Assembly: GCF_000708205.1 (NCBI RefSeq)
Contig: NW_014575557.1
Location: forward strand, 744,143-808,142
Direction: 5' to 3'
Length of the DNA: 64,000 bases
Origin: Mixia osmundae IAM 14324
Lineage: Eukaryota > Basidiomycota > Mixiomycetes > Mixiales > Mixiaceae
Every line of letters begins with the position of its first letter. The first letter of the stretch is position 1. The notes under the pieces are model-generated. The model was not told where the DNA came from. It saw only the letters and a program-made list of their open reading frames with translations, and did no database searches. Position numbers and translations under genes: made by a program. Of the stretch, positions 32,842 to 43,233 are shown one piece after another.

Positions 32842-33540
32842 TCACACGTAGATCTCCGAGCTTGACAGGCCTCTGGAGGTCCGAGCTTCAGGCGGCGGAA
32901 CACTTGTAAGCTTGGTCCGTCTGTGCACGCGGACGTGCTCGGGGTCGCAAGGGTCAAGTGAGATCCTGTCTTGCAGAGACTGAGAGCGAGACGTCGACGT
33001 CGACGACTTGACAGAGTGTGAATGAGCCAGTCCTTTGCGCGGTTTACCGGCTGCCAAGTCTTGCTTTGCCTATGTCGCAGATGTGTAAGCGGTGCAGACA
33101 AATTCTATGCTGATCCCTGGATGACATGCTCGCAAGAAGCGAGCCCGTCCACCTGGTCTTTGCCGCCAGTTCAGACGAGAATCTTGCAGTTTCGGTCGTC
33201 ATCTGGGCCGGCAAGTCTCGTCTGCCCACTCTGATCTGATCAACAATCTTGCTGCGCGATTCGGGTCGAAGAGATCGCTGGTCGTATTGTTGCTGTTGCT
33301 CGAGAGTTTCACGGGTCGCTCTGATCTCCAATAAGGTCTCGCCCAGTGTTCCGGTGCCATGTGTGCCCATAATCTCTTGCCGGGTCGCTCGATCACTTCC
33401 GCTGCTTTGGCCGACCACATCGCCGTCATTGCCGCTCAAAACTGGCTGTCACCTTCTTGTGTCATCTTACGTGGGCCCCCGGCTGCGGCAGTGTCCTGAT
33501 CAGGGCTCGTCCAGGGCACTTGCTTGCATCCGCGCGTCAT
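32842..33540 (-). CDS. Hypothetical protein, exon structure uncertain
   Basis: A frame with coding character (THGTGTLGETLLEIRATRE, then QQQQYDQRSL, RSKIVDQIR) runs from about 33430 to 33180 and a second basic frame (KPRKGLAHSHSVKSS ... SSSEIYV) closes with a stop at 32842. A gt...tag intron between ~33150 and 33090 could join them, but the phases do not fit cleanly. An upstream ATG at 33540 (MTRGCKQVPW) with a gtaaga donor could be the start. The middle part looks like a coiled coil. I do not recognise the family and cannot give a sure gene model; it could also be a mis-read pair of unrelated frames. Confidence 0.35.
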
Positions 33541-33675
33541 TTTCCTAAAAGAGAGATATCACGCTTTTATTGATTTTGACTTCGCGCCGGGTCATGACTG
33601 CCACGTCCGGTCACATGTTGGTCGTGTTGATGGTATGCAATACGATACAACAGTGTCGTCATGTGTAGCAGTCTC

Positions 33676-34710
33676 TCAGCGGAATACAGACCCGATCTTG
33701 GACTGCCATTCCGCAGCGCCCTCGAAGCCGTTCTTGCCTTGCTGGAAATCGTAGATCGTCTGTATCACATCTTCCCGACTACACATGACGAAAGGACCAT
33801 GCTGGTAGACTGTCTGATTGAGCGCTTTGCCAGCCACGACGAGCAGCCGAGCATCTGCTGACTTGCTGAGCAGTGTGATGCCGGTCTGATCTTGCGCTGA
33901 GCTCAGCACGGCTGTGTGATAAGTCTGGGTCGCAACACCGCCAATCTCTGCAGAGCCAGCAATGACATAGACAAAGGCAGTCCAGCCGACAGGCATAGAT
34001 TGAAAGTACGCCACTTGGCTCTCGCTGAAGCGCACGTCAAGATAGACAAGTCCGCCACCGCTGACTTCATGAATAGGTCCCTCAACGGCTGCGGTCGATT
34101 GGTCAGGACTCGCACCGGCTAGGACCTTGATCTCAATCCCGCCATGCTTTCCGAGAGGATAGGCTGCCGGTATCTCTTCTGCGTCAAGCTCGTGATAGGA
34201 TGGCGCATCGAGTTTGTTGGCTTTCGGCAAGTCTATCCAGAGCTGCATACCCTCCGGGTCTGGCTCACCCTCGACATGCACGGGCACTTCGGAATGCATG
34301 ATCCCTCGGCCCGCTTTCATGAATTGCACGCCACCCGTCTTGAGCTCGCCAGCGTGACCCTTTGAGTCCTCATGCCTCGACATTCCCTTGAGCATCATCG
34401 TGAGCGTACTGAACCCCCGATGGGGATGGTCGCCGAAGCCGGCCCCACGCGGTACGCGGAAGTGGTCGAGCATCAGGAAGGGTGACAAATTCTGCAAGGC
34501 TGCTGTGCCGATTGAGCGTCGCACACGAGCGCCAATGCCCTCTTCTTGCTCAATGGCCAGCACAGATTTGACCACTGTACGTGACGTTTGCTGCGTCGCC
34601 ATGCTCCTGGATGATGCCTGCCTGGCCTTCTGGAAAGGCGACCGAATTGCGATGGAGGCAAGGGAGAGTGCCAGGATGAGCAGGCTAGTCTTCAGACGCT
34701 GAGTCAGCAT
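33676..34710 (-). CDS. Pirin (cupin-superfamily iron protein) with N-terminal hydrophobic segment
   Basis: Single exon, 344 residues from the ATG at 34710. Pirins are non-haem iron bicupins; some act as quercetinases or as transcription cofactors. Iron-ligand motifs are visible: GFGDHPHRGFST, the second His in SRHEDSKG, and AGRGIMHSEVP with its Glu. WIDLPKANKLDAPSYHEL is the usual linker. Unusual is the first ~43 residues: MLTQRLKTSLLILALSLA is basic then strongly hydrophobic, followed by RSPFQKARQASSRS, which looks like a mitochondrial presequence or signal anchor. A second in-frame ATG (MATQQTSRT) just before the pirin core could give a cytosolic form. Confidence 0.93.
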   Translation of the reverse strand: MLTQRLKTSLLILALSLASIAIRSPFQKARQASSRSMATQQTSRTVVKSVLAIEQEEGIGARVRRSIGTAALQNLSPFLMLDHFRVPRGAGFGDHPHRGFSTLTMMLKGMSRHEDSKGHAGELKTGGVQFMKAGRGIMHSEVPVHVEGEPDPEGMQLWIDLPKANKLDAPSYHELDAEEIPAAYPLGKHGGIEIKVLAGASPDQSTAAVEGPIHEVSGGGLVYLDVRFSESQVAYFQSMPVGWTAFVYVIAGSAEIGGVATQTYHTAVLSSAQDQTGITLLSKSADARLLVVAGKALNQTVYQHGPFVMCSREDVIQTIYDFQQGKNGFEGAAEWQSKIGSVFR

Positions 34711-34823
34711 GCACGCTGTGTGCGTGGACACCGTGGGGATGCAGAGGGGACGTCGACGTCGACGGCTATTTGGCGACCACCGACGCGCCTCGCAGCTCGC
34801 AGCCGCCTTTAGCGATTGCTCGC

Positions 34824-36313
34824 ATGGGCGTCAGGCTCCTCTGGCAGGCCTGCGATGCGAAGAAGAAATCTCGCTCACTGCTCAAGCTGGGCGAGGAGTC
34901 CTATCGTTGTACTCAAAGGAGCATCAAGATCGGAATCGGTACGCCTCACATCCTCACCTTGCGCTTCATCTTGACGATCAAGCAGACACATCATGCTGGC
35001 TTATAGAAGCATTGCATCAGTCTGATGATGCAGACGAAGCCATGCTGAAACTCCACGCCCGTCTGTTGACGCTCCTCAAAGCGCCCTTCCAGCCACTCTT
35101 TGTCCTCGACGGTCCTCAACGTCCCAAAGTCAAGCGAGGTCATCAAGTCGCGGGATACAGCATTGCCCTGCAAGATCGCTTTCTCAAGCTGCTCGACATC
35201 TATGGCATGACTGCTCTCAAGGCCAAGGGTGAAGCAGAAGTCGCCCTGATACAGCTCGCAATCTATGAAGTGATCGACATGATCCTCACCACAGACTCGG
35301 ACGCGCTGCTGCTCGGATTGCCACTCGACGGTGATCCTCCTCTGAGCTCAGATGTGGTGATCGTGCGCGACTCCTTTGCACTTGACTTTTACCAGACAGA
35401 CAAGCCAGCGTTCAGTACCTATGTCGAGCGCGCGAAAGACTGGCTGCGGCTGCCACAAGATATCTACTCGGCGAAGCTCGTCGCAGATATCTTCAGTAAT
35501 CGTATTGCTGCCACCATCTTTGCTGCCATCACCGGCGGAGACTTTGCTCGGGGATTAGCTCACGATCTTGGCAAGCGAGATGTGCCGTTCTGTGTTGACC
35601 TTGCCAACTCAATCGCGCAAAATTACCGCTCTCAGCTGAAGGATACGCAAGAACGAAACACTCAAAGCATCTCGGGAGGAGAACTGCTCGCTCGAACGCG
35701 CACCCTCGACATGATCAGGGAGGCGATCGTCGTAGCGCTCGAGCGTCGTCATGGGATATCTGTCCGCGCATTTTCAGAGGAGGCTACCTCACCGTTGAGG
35801 CCCGACATACAGCAGCTCTATCTACTGCCTGTCTTCTCGCCAGAAGCCGATATCGAAGCAGCCAGGAAATCCCTGGAGTGGCCCTATGTGCCTCTGACGA
35901 GTAGCATCATTAGCAATATTGAGGAGCTCCTAGGTGACGCTAAGCGATATGCTGTCGTCTTTGAGCGATCAGTCAAAGACGTCGTCATTGCTGCTACCGC
36001 CCACGCCATTCTGCGTATTCGCATCGTGCGCGCCCAAGCTAGACAATCGCTGCCCCAACCCCAGCGCGAGCTCATCTTCAGAAAGAGCTTAGATCGCGAG
36101 GAGCTAGTCTACATCAGAGAGGAGGCCGCTACATCTAGCAGATCCTGCAATATCCTCCTGCGTCGACAGGCTGATCTGCCCCGCGACTCAAGGTCTATCC
36201 CGTCTCGGCGTCTCTCTGGCGCATCGCAGAAGAACAATCGGCAGTACATGTCACCCTCCATAGATTTGCAGAAGCCTAATCAAATTAGCACGTGCTTGTA
36301 CAACAACTGTTGA
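34824..36313 (+). CDS. XPG-family nuclease, GEN1/Yen1 Holliday-junction resolvase type
   Basis: Two exons (34824-34938, 34983-36313) give 481 residues. The start MGVRLLWQAC corresponds to the MGV-x-x-LW N-terminus of the family. XPG-N: IADTSCWLIEA and PLFVLDGPQRPKVKRG; XPG-I: KAKGEAEVALIQLA and DMILTTDSDALLLG, retaining the Glu and Asp residues of the two-metal site. The C-terminal basic part lacks recognisable domains; it is shorter than in human GEN1 (908 residues) or Yen1 (759). The FVLDGPxRPKxKRG block and length of the spacer favour GEN1/Yen1 over FEN1 or EXO1. It is divergent from pirin, 113 bp between ATGs. Confidence 0.85.
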
Positions 36314-36378
36314 TTGTGTCACAATTGCGCTCGTCTATGTGTTGTCGTGGCTAATTGTACATCGTCGCTTACTCTCGC

Positions 36379-38750
36379 TTATGCGTCTTCGTCTGTTGGC
36401 GTCCAGGACTCATCATGCGCAGTCTGGAGCGCGTCTAGGAAATCTGTCTCCTCATTCGTCAGCACGACTTGCCGCGACCACCGAGCCGCAAGGAGCGTCA
36501 TGACACTTCCGTACAGGAACACCCAGACGACGTCTTTGCTTTGCTTGGCAGGAGTCAGCCGCCTGCTCGTCTCGTTGTCTCCCTCGCCCAGCTCTACAAG
36601 CTTGAAAATAATGCTCGACACAACGGCGACGACAAGCTGAGGTAGGACGATTGATAGGTTCATGATGCCGATCATCACACCGCCCGTCTCTTGTGCAGTC
36701 GAAGTCGCGCCAGTATACGACTGCTGGCGAGCATGGCGATGTCTGGGCTCAAGTAGCGGCTGACACTCGTCCAGAGCAGCTCTTGTCCTTGCTCGATAAT
36801 CGAGCACGCCTGATTGATCAGAGCCTGATCTCGCATGTCCTTGTGTAGGCGTCGAGACCGACGGTTCGGCCTTGAAAGTCTCCTTGATCTCGCGAATATA
36901 TGCCATCAGGTAGGCAAAGGGCACCTAGATCTATTAATGTCAGTTAATCCGTTTAATGCTGGCAATTGACTTACCCAGCACGTGATTGCCCAAGGTACGC
37001 CAATAAGGGCGACGAGTGTGGTCGCGCCACGCGCAGAATCGACAAAGACCGTGATCAGCATGAGCAGTGAGAAAAGCAGGTGCGAGGCAGTCCATGCGTT
37101 TTTGAGCGTTGCGGAAGCGAGCGAATATCTCAGCAAGAAAGGCATTCTTCGCTTGCTCAGTGCCGCACCTCGAGCTGCAGCGAGCAAGGGAGGCAGCATA
37201 GCGCCTGTGCCCGCAGCGACGAGTGCGAAGAAGAGCAGCGCAAGGGCGCCAGCACGTCCGGCCTCCTCGTCGCTTTCGCCCGATGAGTGATGCAGATGAT
37301 CGTTCTTCCACGATTGAGCAACATAGGTTGAGGCATAAAATAAGAAGGGAAACCAGCCGGACCACGCCGCAAATTGGACAGAGCATAGCTTTCGAATGGG
37401 TACCGGTAGCATGACGATAGCATCCCATACTTCGATTAATGAGTGTTGAAACTGCCTGAATATCCCTCTTCGTGCGTGCTCACTCTTGTCGTCTTTGTCA
37501 TCTGTTTCTGGCTTTGCAGGTATCTCGGGCTGGGTGACGCAAGTGACCAAGATGCAGAGGCCACCCAGGACCAGTGAGATTATGCAGAGCTTGCGGAATT
37601 GCGAGCCTCCAAGCCAACGGAATACAGGCGCTCGCTGAAGGTTAGTGAAGCCGAGCGCATAACCGGCAACGTTGCCTATCTGGGTCATGCGCGAATGCCA
37701 GGCATTTGCATTGCCCTGCTGCCTGGAAGGCGCTCTATCGAGGATCAGCGAACGCGCTGAGGCTTGTAAGCCATTCAGGGCAAAGTCGAGGACGTAAAAG
37801 GCAGGGACTGCTACCCAACGCGCGACAGAGAGCAGATGCTCCCCCAGCGCAGGGTCCCAATCACCAACACCAAAGCCGAACAGATCGATCAGCCATCTCG
37901 CGATTTCCCCTGAAAAGGCGAGAAAGAGGGTCGAGATGACGATGAGAGCGTAGGAGGCCAATATGAAAGCTCTCCGTCTAAAGCGGGATTGGCTGCGATC
38001 AGAATATGCGCCAACGAGAGGCTGGACGATGAGGCCGCCCAAAGGTCCAGCTAGCCAGACGAGAGCTGTGAGCTGTTTCGAAAGACCGAGAGAGAGCAAG
38101 AAGGGCGTCCCGTAGCCGAGCTCGATGGACCAAGAAAGCTGTGCGGCTAAGATTGCGAGATTGAGATTGACCAGTTGAAGCTCGCTCAGCCGAGCAGTGA
38201 GGCTTCTTGAGCTCGCAGTCGATATTTGACTTGAGCGCAGCGGATCCGAGCTGTCGTCTTTAGGCGTCTGCGCTTGCTCCAGCATGCGACGGGTGTAGCT
38301 TAGATCGTCTGCAGATGGCGATGGCAAGGGCACGCTCGCAGCACGGGAAGCAGACTGTGCCCGCCTGGGTGGTGCAGCAGGCCGTCCGAAGCTTAGAGCT
38401 CCATATTGGGATGTGCTAGACGAAGATGGATCTGCGCTTCTGGGACTGGTAGGCTCCTCATCCGGCATCGTTCTGTGAGACTCGCTGAAGAAGCGGCCGA
38501 TAGCTCTTTGTTTGCCTTTGAAGCCTGCGCTGAGGCTAGGTATGCGACGGGCGAGGGCAGATGATTTGGGGCCCGTTGCTGAAGGTGAAAAGTGCGGAGT
38601 TGCAAAAGACTGATAGTGCTGCTGTAAGGGCTCCCTGGCGGGACTTTGCTGATTGTGCTCCCTTGTAGGTGTGCTCTGCTCGCCGACGCTTCTTTGCTCG
38701 CCAGCGTCCGGGCTCGTAGCCCTGAAGGGTGGTCCACTGCGAGCGGCCAT
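36379..38750 (-). CDS. SLC45/SUT-type sugar:proton symporter (MFS)
   Basis: Two exons; the intron near 36925-36970 (gtaagt...ctag) joins GVPWAITCW to VPFAYLMAYI, the conserved SLC45 motif between helices. Twelve hydrophobic segments are visible, starting with NLNLAILAAQLSWSIELGYG and SLGLSKQLTALVWLAGPLGG, followed by the MFS loop GAYSDRSQSRFRRRAFIL. Fungal relatives such as S. pombe Sut1 carry maltose/sucrose. The first ~190 residues are cytosolic and Ser/Pro-rich; the large central loop carries a charged insert (ETDDKDDKSEHARRG). ATG 38750 is the first in-frame ATG; the frame is open further upstream without one. Confidence 0.87.
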
Positions 38751-38919
38751 ATGTCTGTAGGTCGAGCGCTCAGGCCGGGTCAACGCTGCTGAACAGATGG
38801 ACGTCGGTGGATTTCCAAAAGGCCTGAGGCCAATGATGTCGTTATCGATCACGCGATCACGTGGGCAATCTCAGCGGTGGGCGTATATATGCACATGCGA
38901 AGTCAGTACGAGCAACCAG

Positions 38920-40188
38920 ATGGCACAAGCAGACCCCAAGGGCAAGCAGAGGACGATCTCGCCCACCATTGAGGAGACCCTGCTCGGCAATGAAAGCGAG
39001 ACGAGCTCAGGCGTCGAGTCTGATGACTCTGGCGACAACAGGCGACAAAAGTCGAGACGAAAAGGCAGTCACAGAGGCAAGGAGCGGCCGCAGTACCTCT
39101 ATCAGGGTCATCGTAGGAGCAGCTTCCTGACGGATGACATCAGCGAGCTGACAGAGCTCCGTGCAAGGTCTGTCAGCTCGTAGAAAGTTCAGATTTCTTG
39201 GCTCAGCGTTGCGAGCAGGCAACGCACTTTTGATGGTGCCTACTTTCGCACTGCCCTCGGAAGCATATCATATGCTCTCGTCATCCTGAAGGTGCGCTAC
39301 GTTTGCTTGGATTGATATGCTCACGCTGACGCTTGCATACAGATCTTCGACAATTCGTTCATCACCATTGGCTTGATCTATGTCATCGTGGCAGGCCTGA
39401 TCTTCTTGCTGTCCATCTTGCGACGACGACGGTCCAACCACGACTTTGCAGACGTACATCGCTTGGAGGTAGCAGCCGAGCTCGAGGCGGCAGCTCGGAA
39501 AGCTCAAACGCGACTCAAGAGAGATGTGCAACCACCCGAATCGGCTCGACTGCTACATCCGACGAGCTCGAGTCCCCGGATGATCTCATTCGCCATGCCG
39601 CCGTCGTTCGAACGAGATGCGCTCGCTCGCTCATGGACTGCGCCTGGCTCACCCCAGAACTATGGCAGTCTGTCCACGAGCAGGCGAGCGAGATCATTCA
39701 AGAGCAAGCTCAGCAGCAGCCTCAATCAGTTTATCGATGATTCCTTCGTCACTCAATCGCAGAGAGAGGCCGCCTTGCGCACTGAAGCAGAGGACGCGCG
39801 TCTCAGCGCACCGCCAGCCCGACCGCGTTCAGCTTGGCCCGATCTGCTTGCTCAGCCTGGCGAAGAGACCTTTCTCATGGATTCGCCAGAGCTACAGCAG
39901 AGTCAGAGCATACCCGAGGGCAGGACTGGCAGTCCGAAGCTATCGAATACGAGCAAGATACCGGTGGTGCGGCGCAGATTTGGTTCTTTGACCTCGCTCG
40001 CATCCCTTGGTCGGCGGTCATTGATGGGCAGGTCAGATTCGCCAACGCGTCAGTCACAGCCACAAGAGTCACAGCTGCCGAGAATCTTTGGACGCAACTT
40101 CCGGACGTCTGGCGATATCGTGGTGCTTCTCATTGTCTGCCTCATCGGACTCGAGCTCGCGTTGTTCATCCTGATCTTGAAGATTTGA
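38920..40188 (+). CDS. DUF202-type membrane protein with long cytosolic region
   Basis: Three exons (38920-39167, 39207-39291, 39343-40188) give 392 residues. Two helices after an Arg-rich start (RQRTFDGAYFRTALGSISYA, then FDNSFITIGLIYVIVAGLIFLL) match the DUF202 pattern RTFLAWxRTALxxI, a family related to the Vtc1 membrane domain. A ~200-residue Ser/Arg/Pro-rich hydrophilic region follows, and the protein ends in a third hydrophobic helix (GDIVVLLIVCLIGLELALFILILKI region). Function unknown; membranes of vacuole or plasma membrane are plausible from family. It converges on ARPC5 with 21 bp between stops. Confidence 0.78.
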
Positions 40189-40209
40189 CATGCTACAACA
40201 GGAGAGGCG

Positions 40210-40907
40210 TCACACCCTTCGATGATCAGACATGACTCGGACGATGCAGCCCGTGCCGGCAATCTCTGTCAGCTTTCACAGATCAGGCCCAGTCAGTTCA
40301 GAGGCAACGCGCGGTCATGTGAGAATGGCACACCTTTTCATGCCAGCTGAGCAAGACAGCGCAAGAGTTGCCAGGGATGATGTTGCCAACCGGTGCGCCT
40401 GCTCCGTACATGGCACCGCCGCTCGAGCTATCCTCGGGCTCTGACATGCCCTTGTAGAGATACTTCATGAGCGTGTCTTGCTGTTCGGGCGAGAGTGTCT
40501 TGATCGTCTTTGCAATCTCTGTCGAGCGGACTTGTGACAGTATGAGCAGGATGCAGGCGAGTGATGTTGTCTGTCGAGTTGGTGACCACATCAGCATAGG
40601 CACCACTTGATGGCTACGCCGCATTGGCTGACCTTTGCATCTGCGTGCTCGGGACCGTACGGCGGCTCGTTCAGCACGGTGACCAAGCTACTTGTGTAGT
40701 CTCCCCTGCAGCCGGACGCCTGACATGAGCACAAGTTGCTGATGAGCAAGGGCTGGCTCGCTTCTGTAGCAATGCACGGATATCCCTCTCTTTCCGCTTA
40801 GCCAAACTTGCGCTCTCCTGCGGCGAGTAAGGATAGGCATCGTAGAGATCCGACTCTTCCACTCTGTCGTCGTCAAACGCATCCACGTCTATCCTTCGAA
40901 AGGCCAT
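40210..40907 (-). CDS. ARC15: Arp2/3 complex subunit 5 (p16-Arc)
   Basis: Four exons (40907-40762, 40705-40633, 40570-40334, 40272-40210) give 172 residues. A non-motor subunit that bridges Arp2 to the complex for branched actin nucleation at endocytic patches. MAFRRIDVDAFDDDRVEESD is the standard N-terminus; NEPPYGP, RSTEIAKTIKTLSPEQQD, LMKYLYKGM, LLSWHEK-LTEIAGTGCIVRV follow in the right order. An insert of ~15 residues (SSSGGAMYGAGAPVG) after KGMSEPED is a species-specific loop. The first intron has a GC donor. Confidence 0.95.
40706..40761 (-). other. GC-AG intron in ARPC5
   Basis: Donor CAGAA|gcgagc, acceptor ggctgcag, phase 2. Joins RALLQK to GDYTSSL; no GT in the interval has the required phase. 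Confidence 0.82.
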
Positions 40908-41098
40908 CTCGCTGTCAGCCTCGAAGTGACGAAGGCGCGCGAGCTCAAGCGCTCATGAGATCGGCGCCAAGGTCTATCGGCCTCTGCTGTCACCTTGCTC
41001 TCACGACCCGGCGACGCTCAGCGACAAACAGCTCGGGAACACTCGATGCAGAACCAAAGTACAGCTTGCATGCGAGCTCCCTTGACACAGCACACGAC

Positions 41099-41674
41099 TT
41101 ATGCGTGCTTGGCCTTGACAGCGACGACGGGCGTGCCCTTGCCTTGGCTGAGCCCTGTCAGGCCCGAGCCGCGTCAGCTATGTATCAGTCGCTGACAGAA
41201 GAACAGGCTTGCACTTCTCCTGCACCATCTTGTACATCTCGCTCGTGTGAGGGTTGTAGACTCTACCGCCCTTCTTGGCGATAGGTTTGCCGGCGCGCTT
41301 GTCGAAGCCCAAGTCTGCCTTGACCTTGTCACCGACTGGCGACAGACAGCATAGATCAGAACGTCTGCGTGCGCTCCCTGGTGGAGCACCTACCTGACTT
41401 TATAGCCTCCTTGATGTCAAATCCACGCTCGACGTGCGAGCCATCGGCGGTTTCGACTGTTTGGCAAAGACGTCTCAGTCGTGCCAGTCAGCTCACCAAT
41501 GAGGCGCTTACATTTGGCATTGACCGCACGCTCTGCAATCTTGTACGCCTCCTCTGCTTGCTTGAACCTCTCAGCAACGACACGCCGTTGCTGAGGTAGA
41601 ATGGACGAGCCATTGGCAAAGGCAACGATTGCCATCGAGGCCACGCAGAGCAAGACGAAGAATTTAGCAAACAT
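41099..41674 (-). CDS. Small secreted lysine-rich protein, unknown family
   Basis: About four exons encode ~135 residues. Signal peptide MFAKFFVLLCVASMAIVAFA, then an amphipathic helix (RFKQAEEAYKIAERAVNAK) and basic blocks DGSHVERGFDIKEAIKS, GDKVKADLGFDKRAGKP, GGRVYNPHTSEMYKMV. Introns are gtaagc...aacag, gtaggt...gccag and a probable GC-AG intron (41155-41212) before the last exon, which ends VVAVKAKHA; without that splice the protein would stop after ~10 further residues. Almost no cysteines, so not a typical effector-like knot. No family recognised. Retention signals at the C-terminus (HDEL type) are absent. Confidence 0.65.
41155..41212 (-). other. Possible GC-AG intron in the small secreted protein gene
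   Basis: Donor AAGT|gcaagc, acceptor cctgacag, with a gctgac branch-like site upstream. Not anchored by homology. Confidence 0.5.
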
Positions 41675-41800
41675 GTTGTCGTATGTTACGATAGACTGCA
41701 AAGTCTGAGTCTTCGATGTCTCAACAAGTCGCTAGAGGAAGAATGAGGGTTGATGCATCATGGCAACAAAGGGGTTTCTGCCCCTCTCATGTTACAGGAG

Positions 41801-43203
41801 TCAAAGCTCGCTAAGCGACGCCGGCAGTTCCAGGATCCGACAGCGATGGGTCGACTCCAAGTTGCGCAACATGTCCACATCACCGGCCGAGCATGCGATC
41901 GAGATGACAGCCTTCAGAGCGGTATGGCTCGCAAGGCTCAGCACGCTACAAATGACGCGTCAGTCTGAAGGTTGCGCCTCCAATCGCATACGCACCGAGC
42001 TGAGTAGTCCTCGACGGCGCGTGGAAGATCGAAGTTGAGGATGAACTTGACGGTCACATCGGTCATCGTTTTGGCCAGGGCATCATACACCACGAGGCAG
42101 CGCTTTGCACCGAATCCTGATCGATAGCGCGACAAGACAGCCTGCCGGGCCGTCGAGCCCATATCGCCGCGCTACACGCTCGTCAGAGCAGTACATGTGC
42201 TGAGACGAAGACGAACCAGAGCGAGCGCATCGATTCCGACAGATTGCAGCTTGTACGAGATCGAGTCAACGGCGTCAATGCTTGAGCAATAGATGAGCGC
42301 TTCATCAAAGTCCGGATCGTCACACAGATCAAGCAGGGCGTCCAATTTGATGGCTCTCAACTCGTTGGCTTCCGTTCGTGCTGGATTCGGTGCGATGTAC
42401 AGAAAGTACTGCTTGGTCGTTCGGACATTGGGCGTGCTCTGAGCTCCATCGCGGCGAACCAGGACTCGGACAGGTTCGCGGAGGCGAAGGCAAGAAGCAA
42501 AGCTGAGCACATCTTGCGGCACAGTGCAGGACAAGACAGCTGTCTGACGCTCTCCAGAAGTCATTTCGCTTCCATTTGCGGGAAGCCATCGCGCGAAAGC
42601 GAGAACGGATTCGGCCATTCCTCGAGCGATGATCTGGTCGGTCTCATCGACGACAAACATGCGCACATTGGCGAGTGAGACGGTCTTGAGTCCGAAGATC
42701 TCTGTAAGACGGGCAGGCGTGCCGATCACAATGTGAGGCGTGAGAAGCTGCAGTCCCTGGTGCTCATCAGGCTGCCCCACGAGCGCAGCTGTCTCGACAC
42801 CAAGAGATCCACCGAGGATAGAGGCGAGGCGAGCAGCTTGCGTAGCTTGATCAACAGTCGCAGTGACGACCACAACAAGTACGCCTGCGCGTCGATTCGT
42901 CATCGTCTGCTGAGGCCAGACTGATCCGTGAGCCTCGCTGATGATGTTGGCGACGATCTGAATAGCAGGAACGATGTAGATTTGGATGCGTTCCTGCATG
43001 GGTGGCGACTGGGCGACGATGTCTTGACTTTCGAGTAAGCAAGGAATTGCGCGCGCGAGCACTTTTGAAGGCGGACGAAGACCATACTTGGTGATCGAAC
43101 GCAGCAGGTCGAGCGAGATGCCCAACTGCTCCCATTTGCCAGTCTGTGCAGATCCGTTGTTGGCGGAAGGAGCGTCTTGGTTGCGTGGTATGGGAAAGCT
43201 CAT
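41801..43203 (-). CDS. Degenerate eIF4A-like DEAD-box protein lacking the ATPase motifs
   Basis: Three exons (43203-42215, 42169-41996, 41945-41801) give 435 residues, aligning with eIF4A/FAL1 from Q-motif to C-terminus with almost no gaps. Motif I AQSGTGKT reads AQSPPMQE (no Walker lysine); the Q-motif Gln is replaced (PSKVLARAI); Ia PTRELA reads ATVDQAT; Ib TPGR reads TPAR; II DEAD reads DETD; III SAT reads SCT; V and VI (HRIGRxGR) are gone (SARVLSLASHTALK). In contrast, RSGFGAKR, NFDLPRAVEDY and the final LESTHRCRILELPASLSEL keep eIF4A spacing. The frame is open and introns are normal, so it is an expressed-looking gene, not a decayed copy. It cannot be a working ATP-dependent helicase as read; a scaffold or dominant regulator of translation or the exon-junction complex is inference. 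Confidence 0.85.
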
Positions 43204-43233
43204 CTGCGAGCGCGATCAGAGGGATCCTCAAAT

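Noticed and set aside
32990-33005. Repeated gacgtcgac palindrome (also near 34750)
   Set aside because: Two short copies only, explained by coding or GC-rich context; no sign of a binding-site array.
34709-34823. GEN1 start at the upstream ATG 34709
   Set aside because: That frame overlaps the pirin start and lacks the MGVxxLW terminus; the ATG at 34824 plus a 44-nt intron gives the family N-terminus.
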